Shown piece by piece: positions 1 through 11,610 of a DNA stretch of 64,000 nt (position 1 is the stretch's first letter; every line of letters starts with the position of its first letter). The DNA is from Sipunculus nudus. Its lineage: Eukaryota > Annelida > Sipuncula > Golfingiida > Sipunculidae. The DNA lies in assembly GCA_026874595.1 (NCBI GenBank), contig CM049310.1, positions 68,831,556 through 68,895,555 on the forward strand, written 5' to 3'. The notes below the pieces were generated by a model. It did not search any database. It saw only the letters and a list, made by a program, of their open reading frames with translations, and was not told the origin of the DNA. The translations under genes were made by a program, and so were the position numbers.

Positions 1-49
1 AAACAACCGGTCCAGGTCAAGATCAAATAAATTTGAAAACTATTAAGCT

Positions 50-67
50 TCCCGACGAGAGCCCCCA
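50..67 (-). other. Primer-binding-site-like sequence of an LTR retrotransposon
   Basis: Read on the minus strand this is TGGGGGCTCTCGTCGGGA, starting with the TGG that pairs with a tRNA CCA end. It lies six bases inside the LTR end at position 74. It resembles the proline-type primer sites of retroelements but is not identical. The internal region of the element would continue leftwards out of the window, so no gag or pol is visible. Confidence 0.6.
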
Positions 68-73
68 AGTTTA

Positions 74-827
74 TGTTACGGAACCTAATATAAACAGATC
101 ACGTATGCGTGATGAACACAATTTTTTTTTAATGGAGATAAAAAAAATCCGATTCTCTAACACTAGGCAGCGTGAAATGTCTAGGGGAACGAACAAAGAA
201 GTCAGAGGTTTTTTGTTAACAAATAACTAATTCATTCTTAAAACAACCCTAACAATACAATACACTAAATAAATACAATTATACAGTAAAACAGCGTTAC
301 AGCAACAAGTCAATATAATCACACAGAAATATAATGATACAATACCTGGATACCAACACCATCACAACGATAAGTCCTTTGAATGTAAACTCTCTCGGAG
401 AATGACAGTCCAGTGGAAAGTTCTTGCAACAACACAGAAAGTAAACTGAAGTCCAAATGTGTAAAATCCAAGAGAAAGTTCATGAAAATCTATAATTGCC
501 GCATTCGTCGGATAAGGTCCTGACACGAGCTTCTGCGTCCGCTGGTAACTGCTCTGCTCTCTGGTTCCAAAAAGCTCCTTTATATACCTTCACACCCCAA
601 GCCGGGAATTTTCCACTTCTCGAACAGTCTATAAGGACCCTACTCAACAGTAAAAACGCGTTTCAGGAATTATCTAGAAAGAACAGCGCTGTGTATCTCC
701 ACACACCAGGCTCATCACGTGACCCACGACCAGGCGTGAAAACTCAAGGCTCACATGACAACGAGAGTTCAACCAGTACGGATTAAACATAAAATGTAAC
801 AACAACACGAGTTACGCCCGTGTCACA
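74..827 (-). mobile_element. 5' LTR of an LTR (probably gypsy-like) retrotransposon, body off the left edge
   Basis: On the minus strand the segment starts TGTGACACGGGCGTAAC and ends GGTTCCGTAACA, giving the TG...CA ends and short inverted TGT(G/T)AC termini usual for LTRs. A TATA box lies inside and a primer-binding-site-like sequence follows six bases after the LTR end. That order fixes it as the 5' LTR, with the body running leftwards out of the window. The target duplication cannot be tested because the other end is missing. A solo LTR is less likely because of the adjacent primer site. The gypsy assignment is inference from the general style only. Confidence 0.62.
579..586 (-). promoter_or_regulatory. 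TATA box of the LTR promoter
   Basis: The minus strand reads TATATAAAGG here, about 240 bases into the LTR, in a GC-richer context. This is the expected place for a U3 promoter. A start site about 25-30 bases downstream, near 550, is inferred. Confidence 0.5.
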
Positions 828-1191
828 CAATAAAAAGAGCACCTGTAACAATACGCCATGTCTCCCTTAAACCTAGATCATCCATGGAATTGACCAATTG
901 AATAAAACAAAGGTAGACACATGACCACATAAATATATAATTACATGGAGTAGTCACAAAGTTTAAGCAGAAGAGTACTATATAAAACATATATATACGA
1001 GTAATACACATACGAGTAACATTAGGCCTTCTATTTTAAATTAAGTACTAGCTTGGAGAACCTTGAACCTTGGTCCTGCACTGTTGCTGCATGATGGACA
1101 TGGTAAATGGACAAGCTTGGTAGAAAAGTGTGAAAATAAACTCTGAGATATAAAATCAGATGGCTCGTATAAACGTATCCCGAGGTATGTT

Positions 1192-1329
1192 TATGAACGT
1201 TGAACCTGTCATATTATGAACGTTGAACCTGTCATATTATGAACGTTGAACCTGTCATATTATGAACGTTGAACCTGTCATATTATGAACGTTGAACCTG
1301 TCATATTATGAACGTTGAACCTGTCATAT
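1192..1329. repeat. 23-bp minisatellite, six identical copies
   Basis: Units start at 1192, 1215, 1238, 1261, 1284 and 1307. Each contains TGAACGTTGAACCTGTCATA and I see no mismatch between copies. Identity across all six points to recent expansion or strong homogenisation, in contrast to the degenerate repeats around it. Confidence 0.95.
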
Positions 1330-2142
1330 TATCGATATAATATTACAATTCTGAGTGTGTGTATGTATGGGTGTTGCAGATAACAATCATTACACTCCTC
1401 ACCCAGCGGTTATACACCAGGGCTAGCCAAGAAACATACCAACGAGACCGGGTGTCGCGGACGTAAAACTTGCAGCTGGGTGCACAATCAGATCCCACGC
1501 ACTCATTAGTCTTATTTTAATTGTGTTCTCTGAACGAGCAAATTCTCTCTTCATTAAAGAACACCCGATCATTAAGTTCATGTGTAATGTTACACTGAAG
1601 TATTAATGGCAAGAAGATGAATCATTACTAGCCTTAGCTGTTCTTTGGACACGTATTTAGGACTGTCTTGAATGTAAACCGTATGATAAGAATTCTAGAA
1701 GGCTAGAATCATATTTAAGGAACGGAAGGTAATTATAATACTGTCTCTATTTGTTTGTGTAAATGTTCATATGATTATTAATATATAATTTATATACACA
1801 TGTATATGGAAGATTTTATCAATTTGAATCGTTCATTGGCTAAAAGATAAAAAAATACAAATATATAAACTTTAGTGATACATTCATTAATGATAATACG
1901 TGAATTTGTCTGCAGTTGTTGTAACTTGTATCAAGATCACTTGTTCTCTTCGTTTTGAACCCCTTAATAAATGTCCGATTTAGCATATTTTAGAATTTAT
2001 TTATATGTGGACAGAAACAGTGTATTCGGGATACTTTCCACTAAATCAAACGTATTAAAAACTATCAATTATTAAGGACTAGGAGCTTGCTAATGTTTTG
2101 AATGAAAATCTAATTAAATCCATTAGGAAGACCAAATCTAGC

Positions 2143-2146
<4 letters not shown>

Positions 2147-2208
<62 letters not shown>
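2147..2208. repeat. (TA)n microsatellite
   Basis: About 60 bases of alternating TA, ending in TTTATTTATA. Confidence 0.95.
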
Positions 2209-2211
<3 letters not shown>

Positions 2212-2624
2212 TTATATCGTTTGGAATGCCCATGTTTAAAAGCATCTGGTCAGGAAAAACAAAACCTTTCTTTCTTCATTACATACTCTGTGGCATTGGT
2301 GATAAGATTTTTTTTTATAAATTTTATTAAATCGGTTTCTGTTCCTTAATTTCGGATTTGTGCATACATTTTAAAGATAAACCGCTTCTCTGTGACATAG
2401 ATACCCACCACTTGACGATTCTTTCATACTTCAAATATTTGACGTTTACTTCATAGAGGATGGCTGAGTGTCCGAGTTTAATTTTCTATATTTGAAAAAA
2501 AAATTATGCCTTTTTGGCCTTGACTTTCAGGCAAACATGTATGACCTGCAGTTTATTGCGGGATATATATGAGTCACCAATTTGTGTATATACACATTTT
2601 TGGATAACTACTTATGTTCACTAC

Positions 2625-5560
2625 ATTCAAGTCATCTGAGCTTTAGCAATTAGCGATCGAGCGTTTTATTGTCCGTTAACACTGCACAAATCGTAACCGT
2701 CAAGCCCAGGAAGTTCAAACTTCACACGCAGACAGGTCCTTATAGGTTCCCTGAAGAAACCGATAAATAGGTCTTGGTGACCTTTAATATCCGAGTTATG
2801 CAGCAAAATCATCGGCATCCGTCCATTAGTCTGTTAACACTGCACTAATTATAAACGATAGAGTCAGAAACTATTATCTTTACTCTCCTAGTTATGGCGT
2901 GAAAACAACAGAAGCTATCACCCTTCACAAAACAAGGCACAATCGTAATCGTTAGACCCAGGAAGATCATACTTCTCCTCTGACTCTATGTTGAAATTAT
3001 CAAGTAGGTTATACCTATATTTTCTGAGTTATATAGCAAACACCTCAGAAGCTGAGAATAAGTTCATTAAAATTCGTACAAAAGGCTGGATTGCTGAGGA
3101 ATGGCTGGATGGACTGTCTTGAATATTGATCTTGAACTTTAACTGCTGCAGCAGACTGGTAGCACCATCCGCATGTGTTTCTATGTTAATGCCTTTTAAA
3201 TTTTTAGAATGACATATTACAGCTATTAGTTTAGCAGGGCACAAATCATAAAGCCCAGGGATTTCAAACTTCACATGCTGATGGGTCTTCTGTGGAATTT
3301 AAATTACTGTGACCTATATTTTCTGAGTTACAGGGCGAAAACATGTTGGAGACTTCAGAAGCTAAGACTTAATAGAAAAATAACAAACAAAAGGCCAGTT
3401 TCTTTAACTCAGCTAACTGAAAGTTATCTGAGCTATAGCGATCACTCTTTGTCCGCCGTCCGTTAAAATCGTAACCGCTTGACCTGGAATCTTCTTACTT
3501 GACATCCCCTTTGAAAACTTAAAGTATGTTTTGGTACCCATATTCTCCGAGCTATGGGGCTCATAATTACCCCCCAGTGTAATAAAAAATTTGATACAAA
3601 AGCTCAAGTATCTGAATAACTACTACATTGATCACCATGATATTTTGCATGAATATTTATCATGGAGTGTTCCATCAGTTCCTGCAAACTGGTGGCGCTA
3701 TCTGCATTTTTTCTAATTTTTACGAATTTTTTCCCCATAATTGATTCCTTCAAATTAGCTGTCACCTGTTAACAGGGCACAAATCGATACCACTAGACCT
3801 GGAATCTTCTTACTTGACATCCAGGGAGGTCCATGAAAAATCTCCTTAGGAAACCTAAAATTAGGTCTCTGTTACCCATATTCTCCCAGCTATGGGGCTC
3901 GTAAGAACCCCCTAGAATAATAAAAAAATTATACAAAAGCTCAAGTGTCTGTATAACTACTACATTGATCACCATGATTTTTTGCCAGAATATTGATCAT
4001 GAAGTGTACCATCAGTTCCTGCAAATTAGTGGCGCTACCTGTATTTTTTTTCTAATTTTTATGAATTTTTTTCCCCTATGTTTGATTCCTTCAAAGAAGC
4101 TGTCATCTGTTAACAGGGCACAAACTGTAACTACTACACCTGGAATCTTCCGACTTGACATCCAGGGATGTCCATGAAAAATCTCCTTGGAACCCTGAAA
4201 TTAGGTCTCTGTTACCCATATTCTACGAGTTATGGGGCCTTATATTTGAAATGAAAGCTTCAGTATCTGAATAACTTATGCCTTGATAGCCATGATTCTT
4301 TGGATATATATTGATCATGGAGTGTTTCAATTGGTTTTTGCAGACTGGTGGCGCTACCTGTATTTTTTCAAATATTCATACTTTTTTGTTTCTATTTATG
4401 AGACTTTCAAATGAAGTGGTCATTTCTCCAAAAGCCCACTTTCACCCATTTCTAAGGACAATTCACAAATTCATGATTATTTTGATTTCTGGCTGTCATT
4501 TTGCTCATTGTTCAACATTCGATGAATTCAGCTGAGCCTCATGGCCCATAAACTGCTGGACTAATTGTCATGAAAGTTGTGCTTATCAGGCTATAAATAT
4601 TTAAAAGCTAGAGCAGAACTACAATGTCTCATAATTTTTGTATTTGTATTTTTGAATTGAACTTGTTTTTAGCTGAGCTGACTGAAAGTCCTAGGAGCTA
4701 TAGCAATGGCCCTTATCCAACAGGTTATCTGTAACAGGGCAAAAACTATAACCGTTGAATCTGGGATGTTCTAACATATTATCCAGATAGGTCTTTTGGA
4801 AGTCTCCTAAGAAACCTGAGATTAGGTCTGTGTGACCAAGTTTCAGAGCAGATACTCTGATTTCAGCTCTGCTGCTGCTTATGAAAATTACATAAAAAGG
4901 CAGATTTCTCAGGAACAGCTTCACAGATTGCCAATTTATATTTGTTAGTTGATCCTGAGAAACTTCAATTGCTGGAGTTGACCGGTGGTGCCATTTTTTT
5001 TTTTTTTTTTTGCAATTTTTCAGAATGTCAGACCATCCTTAAGTAGGGTACAAATTATACCCTAGGAAGGCCCAGCTTCAAATGTCTTGATAGCTTTCCA
5101 AAGGAAACCTTAAATAGGGTAACACAGACATTTACTCTTTAGATTATTGGATAAATTCATGGGTTTGAGCATCTCAGAAGTTAAAAACCTTTTAGTAAAA
5201 ATACAAAAGGCTTGATCTCTGAAGAAAGCCTGGAAATATTTACATGACTTTTTCTAATTTGTTTACCAATTAATCATGAAGAAATACAGTTGTTGCAGTT
5301 GACTGGTGGCACCACCTACAAGCTCTCTATTGTGTTTATTTTTACTTCTAGTTCTGATAATGAAAGGTAAGCGCCAATGAGCAGTTTGTGCGATCCTTTA
5401 ACAGGGTACAACTTATGACCACCATACTCCTAACACTACAATTTCACGCTTGGACAGGTGATGGGATATCCCAAAGGGCCTCAGTCACTGTGACATATAT
5501 CCTCTGAATTATATGGTAAAAGCATAGGTAATTTGACCTAGAACCTCTAACTGCAAATCC
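2625..5560 (+). repeat. Repeat-B: degenerate tandem modules of about 330 bp with hairpin start
   Basis: The stretch is built of diverged copies of one module. The best-preserved copies start near 3465, 3776 and 4113. Each has, in order, a GTTAACAGGGCACAAA-like start, CCTGGAATCTTCTTACTTGA, an ATTCTCCGAGCTATGGGGCT segment, a GATCACCATGAT-like segment and a GGTGGCGCTACCTG-like palindromic segment before a T-rich spacer. Inverted-repeat hairpins related to CTCAGCTAACT-GAA-AGTTATCTGAG appear at 3408 and 4675. A minus-oriented copy of the module lies at 51.47-51.78 kb. No coding capacity is seen. The family is not one I can name. Confidence 0.75.
3408..3432 (+). repeat. Terminal hairpin of repeat-B
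   Basis: CTCAGCTAACT, loop GAA, AGTTATCTGAG: an 11-bp stem with one mismatch. The same stem with GACT/AGTC in place of AACT/AGTT closes the repeat-A copies at 20,568 and 45,259, so the base changes are paired on both arms. Confidence 0.7.
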
Positions 5561-6668
5561 AGAGCTATCCTGCAGAAATCACCATTGAAACAAGAAGAAG
5601 GATGATAGTGACCATATGCTGTTAGTTAGGGGAAAAGGACACCTTTTTTTATCTCTGTGAAAGTCAGACACTTCTTTGTTTCTAAATTTTAAGGTTGCTG
5701 AACAAATAGTTTATGTTGGTCCATAAAATGGAATTATTTACCCCTATAAGACTAACAGCATGTTGGTCTGAACAGAATTTGTCAATCCGGTTCTATAGTA
5801 ATGTCATAAAAATTATTTAATGTCACTCTTATTTTTCAGCATTGAGTATATATTCAAACAAAAGCACCAATATCTCAATTGTTCATACATGGGTGGTCCT
5901 GAATGTACAAGTTCTTAATTTTCATGCAAATTTTATTTAATTTTGAAGGTTAAAAAATGTAATGATGTTCCGGTTATTTTACTTATCAGATAAACATTTT
6001 TCAGCTGTTCACAGCTTAGATTAGAGCAGTAATGTGTGGATGGAAGTTCCATAGGAAAGAGGACTATCAGTAAAGAAGTGTCAGAAAGTGATGAGGCTGC
6101 CCTTCTATCGGTAGAAGAGTCAAACTGAGAGAACAAGACTGACCAAACTCTAAACAGCTGATGGAACACACAGGAATGTTCTGTTATGTGGATAAGGCAA
6201 GGACTGTGTTTTGGAGAAGTACAATATATTAATAGCATGCAATTCTCATGAATACACCCGAAAAATCATTGGCTGAACTGGGTAAATGCGAGAGTGACTC
6301 GCATGAACGACGGTCTGATGGGCCCTTTTTTACAGGAACATTATATAATAAAAATGTCTAGTCCCTGTGAGTTATGTGCTGGCTTGTGTTTTGACTTTCA
6401 GACAAATATCATTTGTGTAAATAAATTATCACATACATGAATTGTATGCATATGCCTAGAAACAATATATTTTCACAGAAATGGTATATTTAAGGTCTTC
6501 ATATGAAATACAAGTTCTTGTGTCCAACTGTTTTATCAAAAGTGCTATAATTTCAATATAGTTTTCTGCAAATTGCAGGAATATTAAATATATAATGATT
6601 GTCTGTCTGTTGATTTGTTTGTCTGCGGTATTATGATCAAAAAGTGCATATAGACCTCTTGGAAAGCT
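5561..6668. other. No recognisable gene
   Basis: Short open frames only on both strands. The stretch near 5,600-5,900 has a few phrases in the style of repeat-B but no clear module. Nothing else could be identified. Confidence 0.5.
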
Positions 6669-7345
6669 GGAAGTTTTTTACAGGGTCGACTTTCAGCAAC
6701 CTAGCTGGCTTGCCTCATATATTCATATGCCCATGTGGATCGAGAGCGCACTCATATATGGTCAACGTAAAGAAGATACCGTCATCAAGTTCATAGTTCA
6801 GCATGTTATCTACTACAAGAATGATGAGGCCCAGCAAGTAATGATGGATTTAAAGACTCACAAACATTCCAGGCCTTGTAGAAAGAATTTGATGAAAGCC
6901 AATTTTTCGTTTTATTTTGTCAATGCCAACTATGCCAGAATTTAAAATCTTGTAACCTCATGACACCGAAATTGAAGAAATAAACAAGAAGAACTATCAG
7001 AATATCTCGCATACAGTTGCGACATAGAATGTTGACAATAACCTATCTTTCATAATTTCTTAAACTCTATAGAGCTATCTCTCTATATGACTACTACATA
7101 ACCTTGCGTACATCCAGTAGAGGTCCAAAGTATTTCTAAAATTTGTCCCCATCTGAAATAACATGAGACTTTTATTAATTGCATGGAAAGATAACCATGA
7201 CCTTGCCTTTATACTTGATCCTTATGCATGTACAGCATACATTGTTACCTATGTAAGCAAAAGTCAAACAGGAATGAGCGCTTTGTTAGACACTATTTGC
7301 ATGATCTTCAAAAGGCTTGAAAAAATCTCAGATACCTGATGAGAA
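6669..7345 (+). pseudogene. Helitron/Helentron replication protein remnant (Rep domain)
   Basis: Translation in shifting frames gives, in the order expected for a Helitron Rep protein: a degraded FQQ...HMPMWIE segment around the HUH motif, DTVIKFIVQHV, the KTHKHSRPCRK zinc-binding-like segment, and further on LLIAWKDNHDLAFILDPYAC followed by YIVTYVSKSQTGMS. Several frameshifts and stops separate these blocks, so it is dead. The helicase part is not seen between here and the LINE fragment at 8.33 kb. An endonuclease fragment at 23.3 kb on the same strand could be the other end of the same element, which would then be split by the L1-A insertion. Confidence 0.75.
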
Positions 7346-8329
7346 ACAGAGAAAATCAATGTAGAATTTATGTTGCATTTGGCATGCAGGGCAAGCAGTA
7401 TGGATGGCTTGCATGTATGAAAACAAAATATTAACTGATCCACAGATGACAAATAGAATGGCCAGACTACTTAATGTTGCTAAACTTCTCTTAATTTCAT
7501 ACCTCCAACATCTGTACCGACTGATAAACTCAAAATAATATTCAGTAGATCCATGAAAATCTTAATAGTTTGAGGACATAAATTTGTTAGGGTATTTGAG
7601 GTTACGGATACACCAGGTACAGCATTTTTCATATAGTATACTAAAATATTACTAAGGGCCAGTACACGTAAGCAAATCAAGGTTCCAAAAATGCTAGCTA
7701 ATCTTGAAAGAAAACTTTCACGTTCTAAGTTTGTGAAACCTGACTTGGTTTTCGTTCATAGACTGATGACATGGGAAAAAAGAGATACCTGATGACATGG
7801 GGATAAAGAGATACAGATCTTCGAGGTTCTACTGTACCATTACACAAGATCTCTTCATTTGCATTTCAGATTTTTTTTTATTGTCATATCCTTAATAGAA
7901 TATCATTGCTTTAGCTGAAATGCGTTTGTGTTCTTTTGATGCTGATTATTCATGATTTATCCTAAAATCAGGGGCGTAGCTTTAGGCGCAGGGGTCCATG
8001 CACCTATCCCCCCCCCCGGTCACATCCAGTACTCCCCGTCTAATAATGATTAAATTAATAATGATTTTCTAAATTATCATATTGAAATTCCTGCCGTGTG
8101 TGGGGGGATATGTGTGTATCAATTGCCTTTGCAAATTATTTCGACCCCCTCCCCTCCCGCAATCCTGGTTAAATTTCACACTGATCCGAAATTATCAAAG
8201 ACTGTGGTACAGTAACATTAATTGGAAGCGATTTAGAGTTCACAAAATTAGAAGAATTCAAAAGTGACGATGGACATCTTGTTATTTTATACTGTTTGTT
8301 GCAAGGTTCTTATTTTCTCTTTATTAATT
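7346..8329. other. No recognisable gene; repeat-like fragment near 7,970
   Basis: Probably degraded Helitron sequence at first. Around 7,970-8,020 a phrase GGGGCGTAGCTTTAGGCGCA with a C run looks like a piece of a dispersed repeat. No intact coding region. Confidence 0.4.
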
Positions 8330-9251
8330 CATAGTTTCCAAATATTGAAAAAAAATCAAGTCCCCTTTTTATGCAAACTGCAAAACCATTTATAGGATAT
8401 TGATATTAATGATAATACAAATATCATTTTGGGCGGAGACTTTAATTGTGCCTTGTCATTAAGGGATCAGGATTCGGATACTTTCCTCTGTAAGTTCGCA
8501 CAATAATGACGCTTGAAAATATTATAAAATCTCTTGATTTGTGTGATATCTGGAGACTGTGAAACCCGACTGTTCGTCAATTTACATGGAGGTCATTAAC
8601 ACCTCTGTGACAAAGGGGACTGGATTACAATCTTGTGTCAAATAGTCTGCAACAATGTGTGACATCCACTGAAATAATTAAAGGTGTGTCCGCAGACCAT
8701 TCGGCTGTTACCATTAGTCTTAATAATGAACATAGCCAAGGCCATGGTCCTGCACACTGGAAGTTCAACAATTCATTAACTCGGGATAATGATAATTGTC
8801 AACAATTATCAGAGAATGTTCCTTTGTTGAAGCAAGAATTTACTAAAAGTTACGGAAAGGTTGACAACAGAAAGTTGCGGTAATTCCTTAAATTTAAAAT
8901 TCTCGAGTTTACTATTCGTTTCTCAAAGAAAAAAGCTAAAGTCAAGAGAGAAAAATAATTTGCCTTAAAAAAAATTAAGAAAATAAAGAAAAATATTAAT
9001 TCTTAACCAGAGGCTATGGACAAATGCATAAATCTTCGAAAACAACTTGATGATCATTATAATTACATTACTGATGGCATAATTTTAAGGTCAAGGGCGC
9101 AATGGTATGAAGAAGGTGAAAGGAACAGTATTTTACAGGTCTTGAAAAGAGCCGAAAAGCACAAACGTTTTTGAGAAAACTTATTAATGAAACAGACAAA
9201 GAAATTACAGATCCACAGGATATAACCAGAAAATTACACTTGTATTATTAA
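8330..9251 (+). pseudogene. L1-A, 5' part: endonuclease and start of reverse transcriptase of an L1-type LINE
   Basis: Recognisable blocks are the endonuclease motif GGDFNCAL (near 8,430), a DLCDIW segment, the SADHSAVTISL end of the endonuclease near 8,690-8,730, and the linker up to WYEEGERNS and a final LHLYY near 9,240. The reading shifts frame several times. The sequence stops abruptly at 9,251 where repeat-A begins. The missing continuation (YSR...DNCHNFL, then the reverse transcriptase) starts at 20,601, right after repeat-A ends. The two pieces are therefore read as one element split by a later insertion. Dead element. Confidence 0.8.
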
Positions 9252-10900
9252 AACCAGGGACCCATGGGTCACATCACTCAGCTGAAATTTCGAAAGTATT
9301 AGTAATTGCAAAATATTTTTATTTCTTTTGGTTTTCATGTATATTATCATTAGAAAAGCTATGACAAAATGGCCCTGCTAAAATGAAACTCTGTAAATTA
9401 TAGAATAATGGACATGAGCTAACCATTTAGTGATGCACCAAGGGAACAAATAGGCCTACGGTAAGTGTTATTTAAAAGTAATATTTCAAAAACAAATAAT
9501 GTATGAAGAAATTAAGTTTTCAAAAGTTAAATACATGGCCATATCAGTTAAAAATTAATCAAAACAAAGTTTGACCAATATTCCTAATTTTAATACTAAG
9601 TTAAAAGTGATATTCACACCTAGCCCCCCCCCCCCCCCCCCCCCAACTTTAAATAATATGAATGAAATGCTACAAAGTATTTATATCTTCTTAAATCTTG
9701 TCGGTTAGCACTTACATTAGATCCTAATATTTTATCAGAATAGAATATTAGGTTTAAATTCCCGAATTTTTTTTCTTTAAAAAATCAAAATTGTCCAAGT
9801 CTCATCAAAAAGATTTTATTTAACTTTAAAATTATAAGATTCATCTTGTTTATTAGTCCTGTGTATTGAAGGGGTGGGTGGGGGGTTTAAGATTCATCTA
9901 GTTCATAGTACAGGTCTACCAACAGAATGGGGTCGGGGGGGGGGGAGAAAAAGGCTTCCTGTGGTATAGTATTAACTGCAAACAGCCTGATCAAGCTCAG
10001 CTCAGTGGAGAGAGAGCTTGCCCCATAGTGATGGGATTGCATAACATTATGCCAACAGCCTTAGGAGCATAGAGGGCTGCACTGAATGACCTACAGTGAC
10101 CAAAGTGGACTGCTTGACAATGTAAGGGAATACAACAAGAGCCTCCAAACAAGGGACCCATGGGTCACGGCACTCAGCTGAAGTTTGAAATTTTTTTTCA
10201 AAGGCAAAATATGCAAAATATTCTATTGTAATGTTTATCATTTATAAAAGCATATGAGAAGCTAATAGGAAAGGGGCCCTCCTACTTAGTTATAGTAAAG
10301 TTTTAAATAAATGATTACACAACTAATACTCTGAAAAGACTGTCATGAAGTAAAACAGTAAAAGTTTTGAGATACTGTGATGCATATGAATAATTTACAG
10401 ATGGACAGGCAACTGGACAGAATGGACTGATACCTTTATTTCAATTTCAAGGGAATAATGCATTTAAGTTTATATTAAGGCCTATTTGTTTATGTATCCT
10501 CTTTTTCCATTAATAGTTTTTATCAGATTCATTTTTTTTTATTTAAAAGTAAAAATCTGAAATTATAAGTTCAAATGTCAGAGTTCTAAGTTGCAATCAT
10601 AATTTATCCAGAGTGTAGCTCATATAAGGGTCATATTATGCATACACATATATTTAATTATTTTTAAATCACAAATGTTTAAACTGAATTTAAAACAAAA
10701 AAAATGCAACAACTTGGCATCTTCAAGATTATTCCATGAATCACAATTAAAATGTTTTCAGTGTACATTGGAGTTTTCAGTACATGCTAAATTTTATTCA
10801 CCGAAATAAAAGATTCAGTACATTTGTTAAAATATAAGCATCTTTTCAAGTATACACAATATTGGTTGAATGAGAGACAAACAATATAATGGTGCTAATA

Positions 10901-10922
10901 GGGTAGGGTGGGGCAAGGCGCC
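10901..10922 (+). repeat. Left terminal inverted repeat of the pogo-like element
   Basis: Starts GGGTAGGGTGGGGCAAGGCG; all 22 bases match the reverse complement of the right end. Confidence 0.95.
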
Positions 10923-11084
10923 TACCCTAAGCAAAATGAGGTCTATCTTATAAAATAATAGGTCTGTCAAGACACTATTCTGCTGGAGCATATGTTTACC
11001 TGGATAGTAAATGATGGACCGGAAGTATATAATGTATCATAATCTCTCTCTCGTGTAGGCGGAGAAAAAGAAAAATTTACAAGT

Positions 11085-11160
11085 GGGCGTTTTGCCTATA
11101 TACATGGGGCATAATGCCTTTCATATGAGGCAAAATGCTCACAAGTGGGCGTTTTACCTC
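11085..11160 (+). promoter_or_regulatory. Left subterminal motif cluster of the pogo-like element
   Basis: GGGCGTTTTGCCT at 11,085, GGGGCATAATGCCT near 11,106, AGGCAAAATGC near 11,128 and GGGCGTTTTACCTC near 11,147 share a GGC-(4 A/T)-GCC palindromic core. Repeated subterminal motifs of this kind are typical transposase binding sites; the binding itself is inferred. Confidence 0.55.
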
Positions 11161-11610
11161 AGTGAGCTATTTGTTAAAGAAATATTTTTTTGTTCTATCA
11201 TTAATATTTAATAAGTTTAGCTCTACCTATAGGTGGCCGTAATGACTACCGGTACTCATTTATCACCTTACAAAAATACTAATGGTACATTCTTCTATCA
11301 TGATTAATTTTTCATGTTGTTTTTACTTTTCATCACAAGATTATGCAGAATCAACGACAAGCTCATGAAAAACAGTTTATTCCTTACCTATAGGAACAAA
11401 GCTTCATTGAACATCACTAAATGTCATCAGTATATCATATGGTGGATGCCTTTATGAAAATGTGCAAAAGGATCTTTTCTCAAAACAATGCAAAATCCTT
11501 ATGTAGTGTCCTTACAGTAAAACATGGTTTAATCAGTTTTATAACGGAATAAGCCAAAAAAAAAAACATACCTCAGAAAGAAAACAAAACGGAGGACTTA
11601 TTTTGGTCAA

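Larger units (their letters stand above)
828..2624. other. AT-rich stretch without a recognisable gene
   Basis: Apart from the 23-bp minisatellite and the (TA)n tract listed separately I see no coding exon, RNA gene or element end. The open frames are short and low in complexity; the longest is the (TA)n tract itself. Confidence 0.6.
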
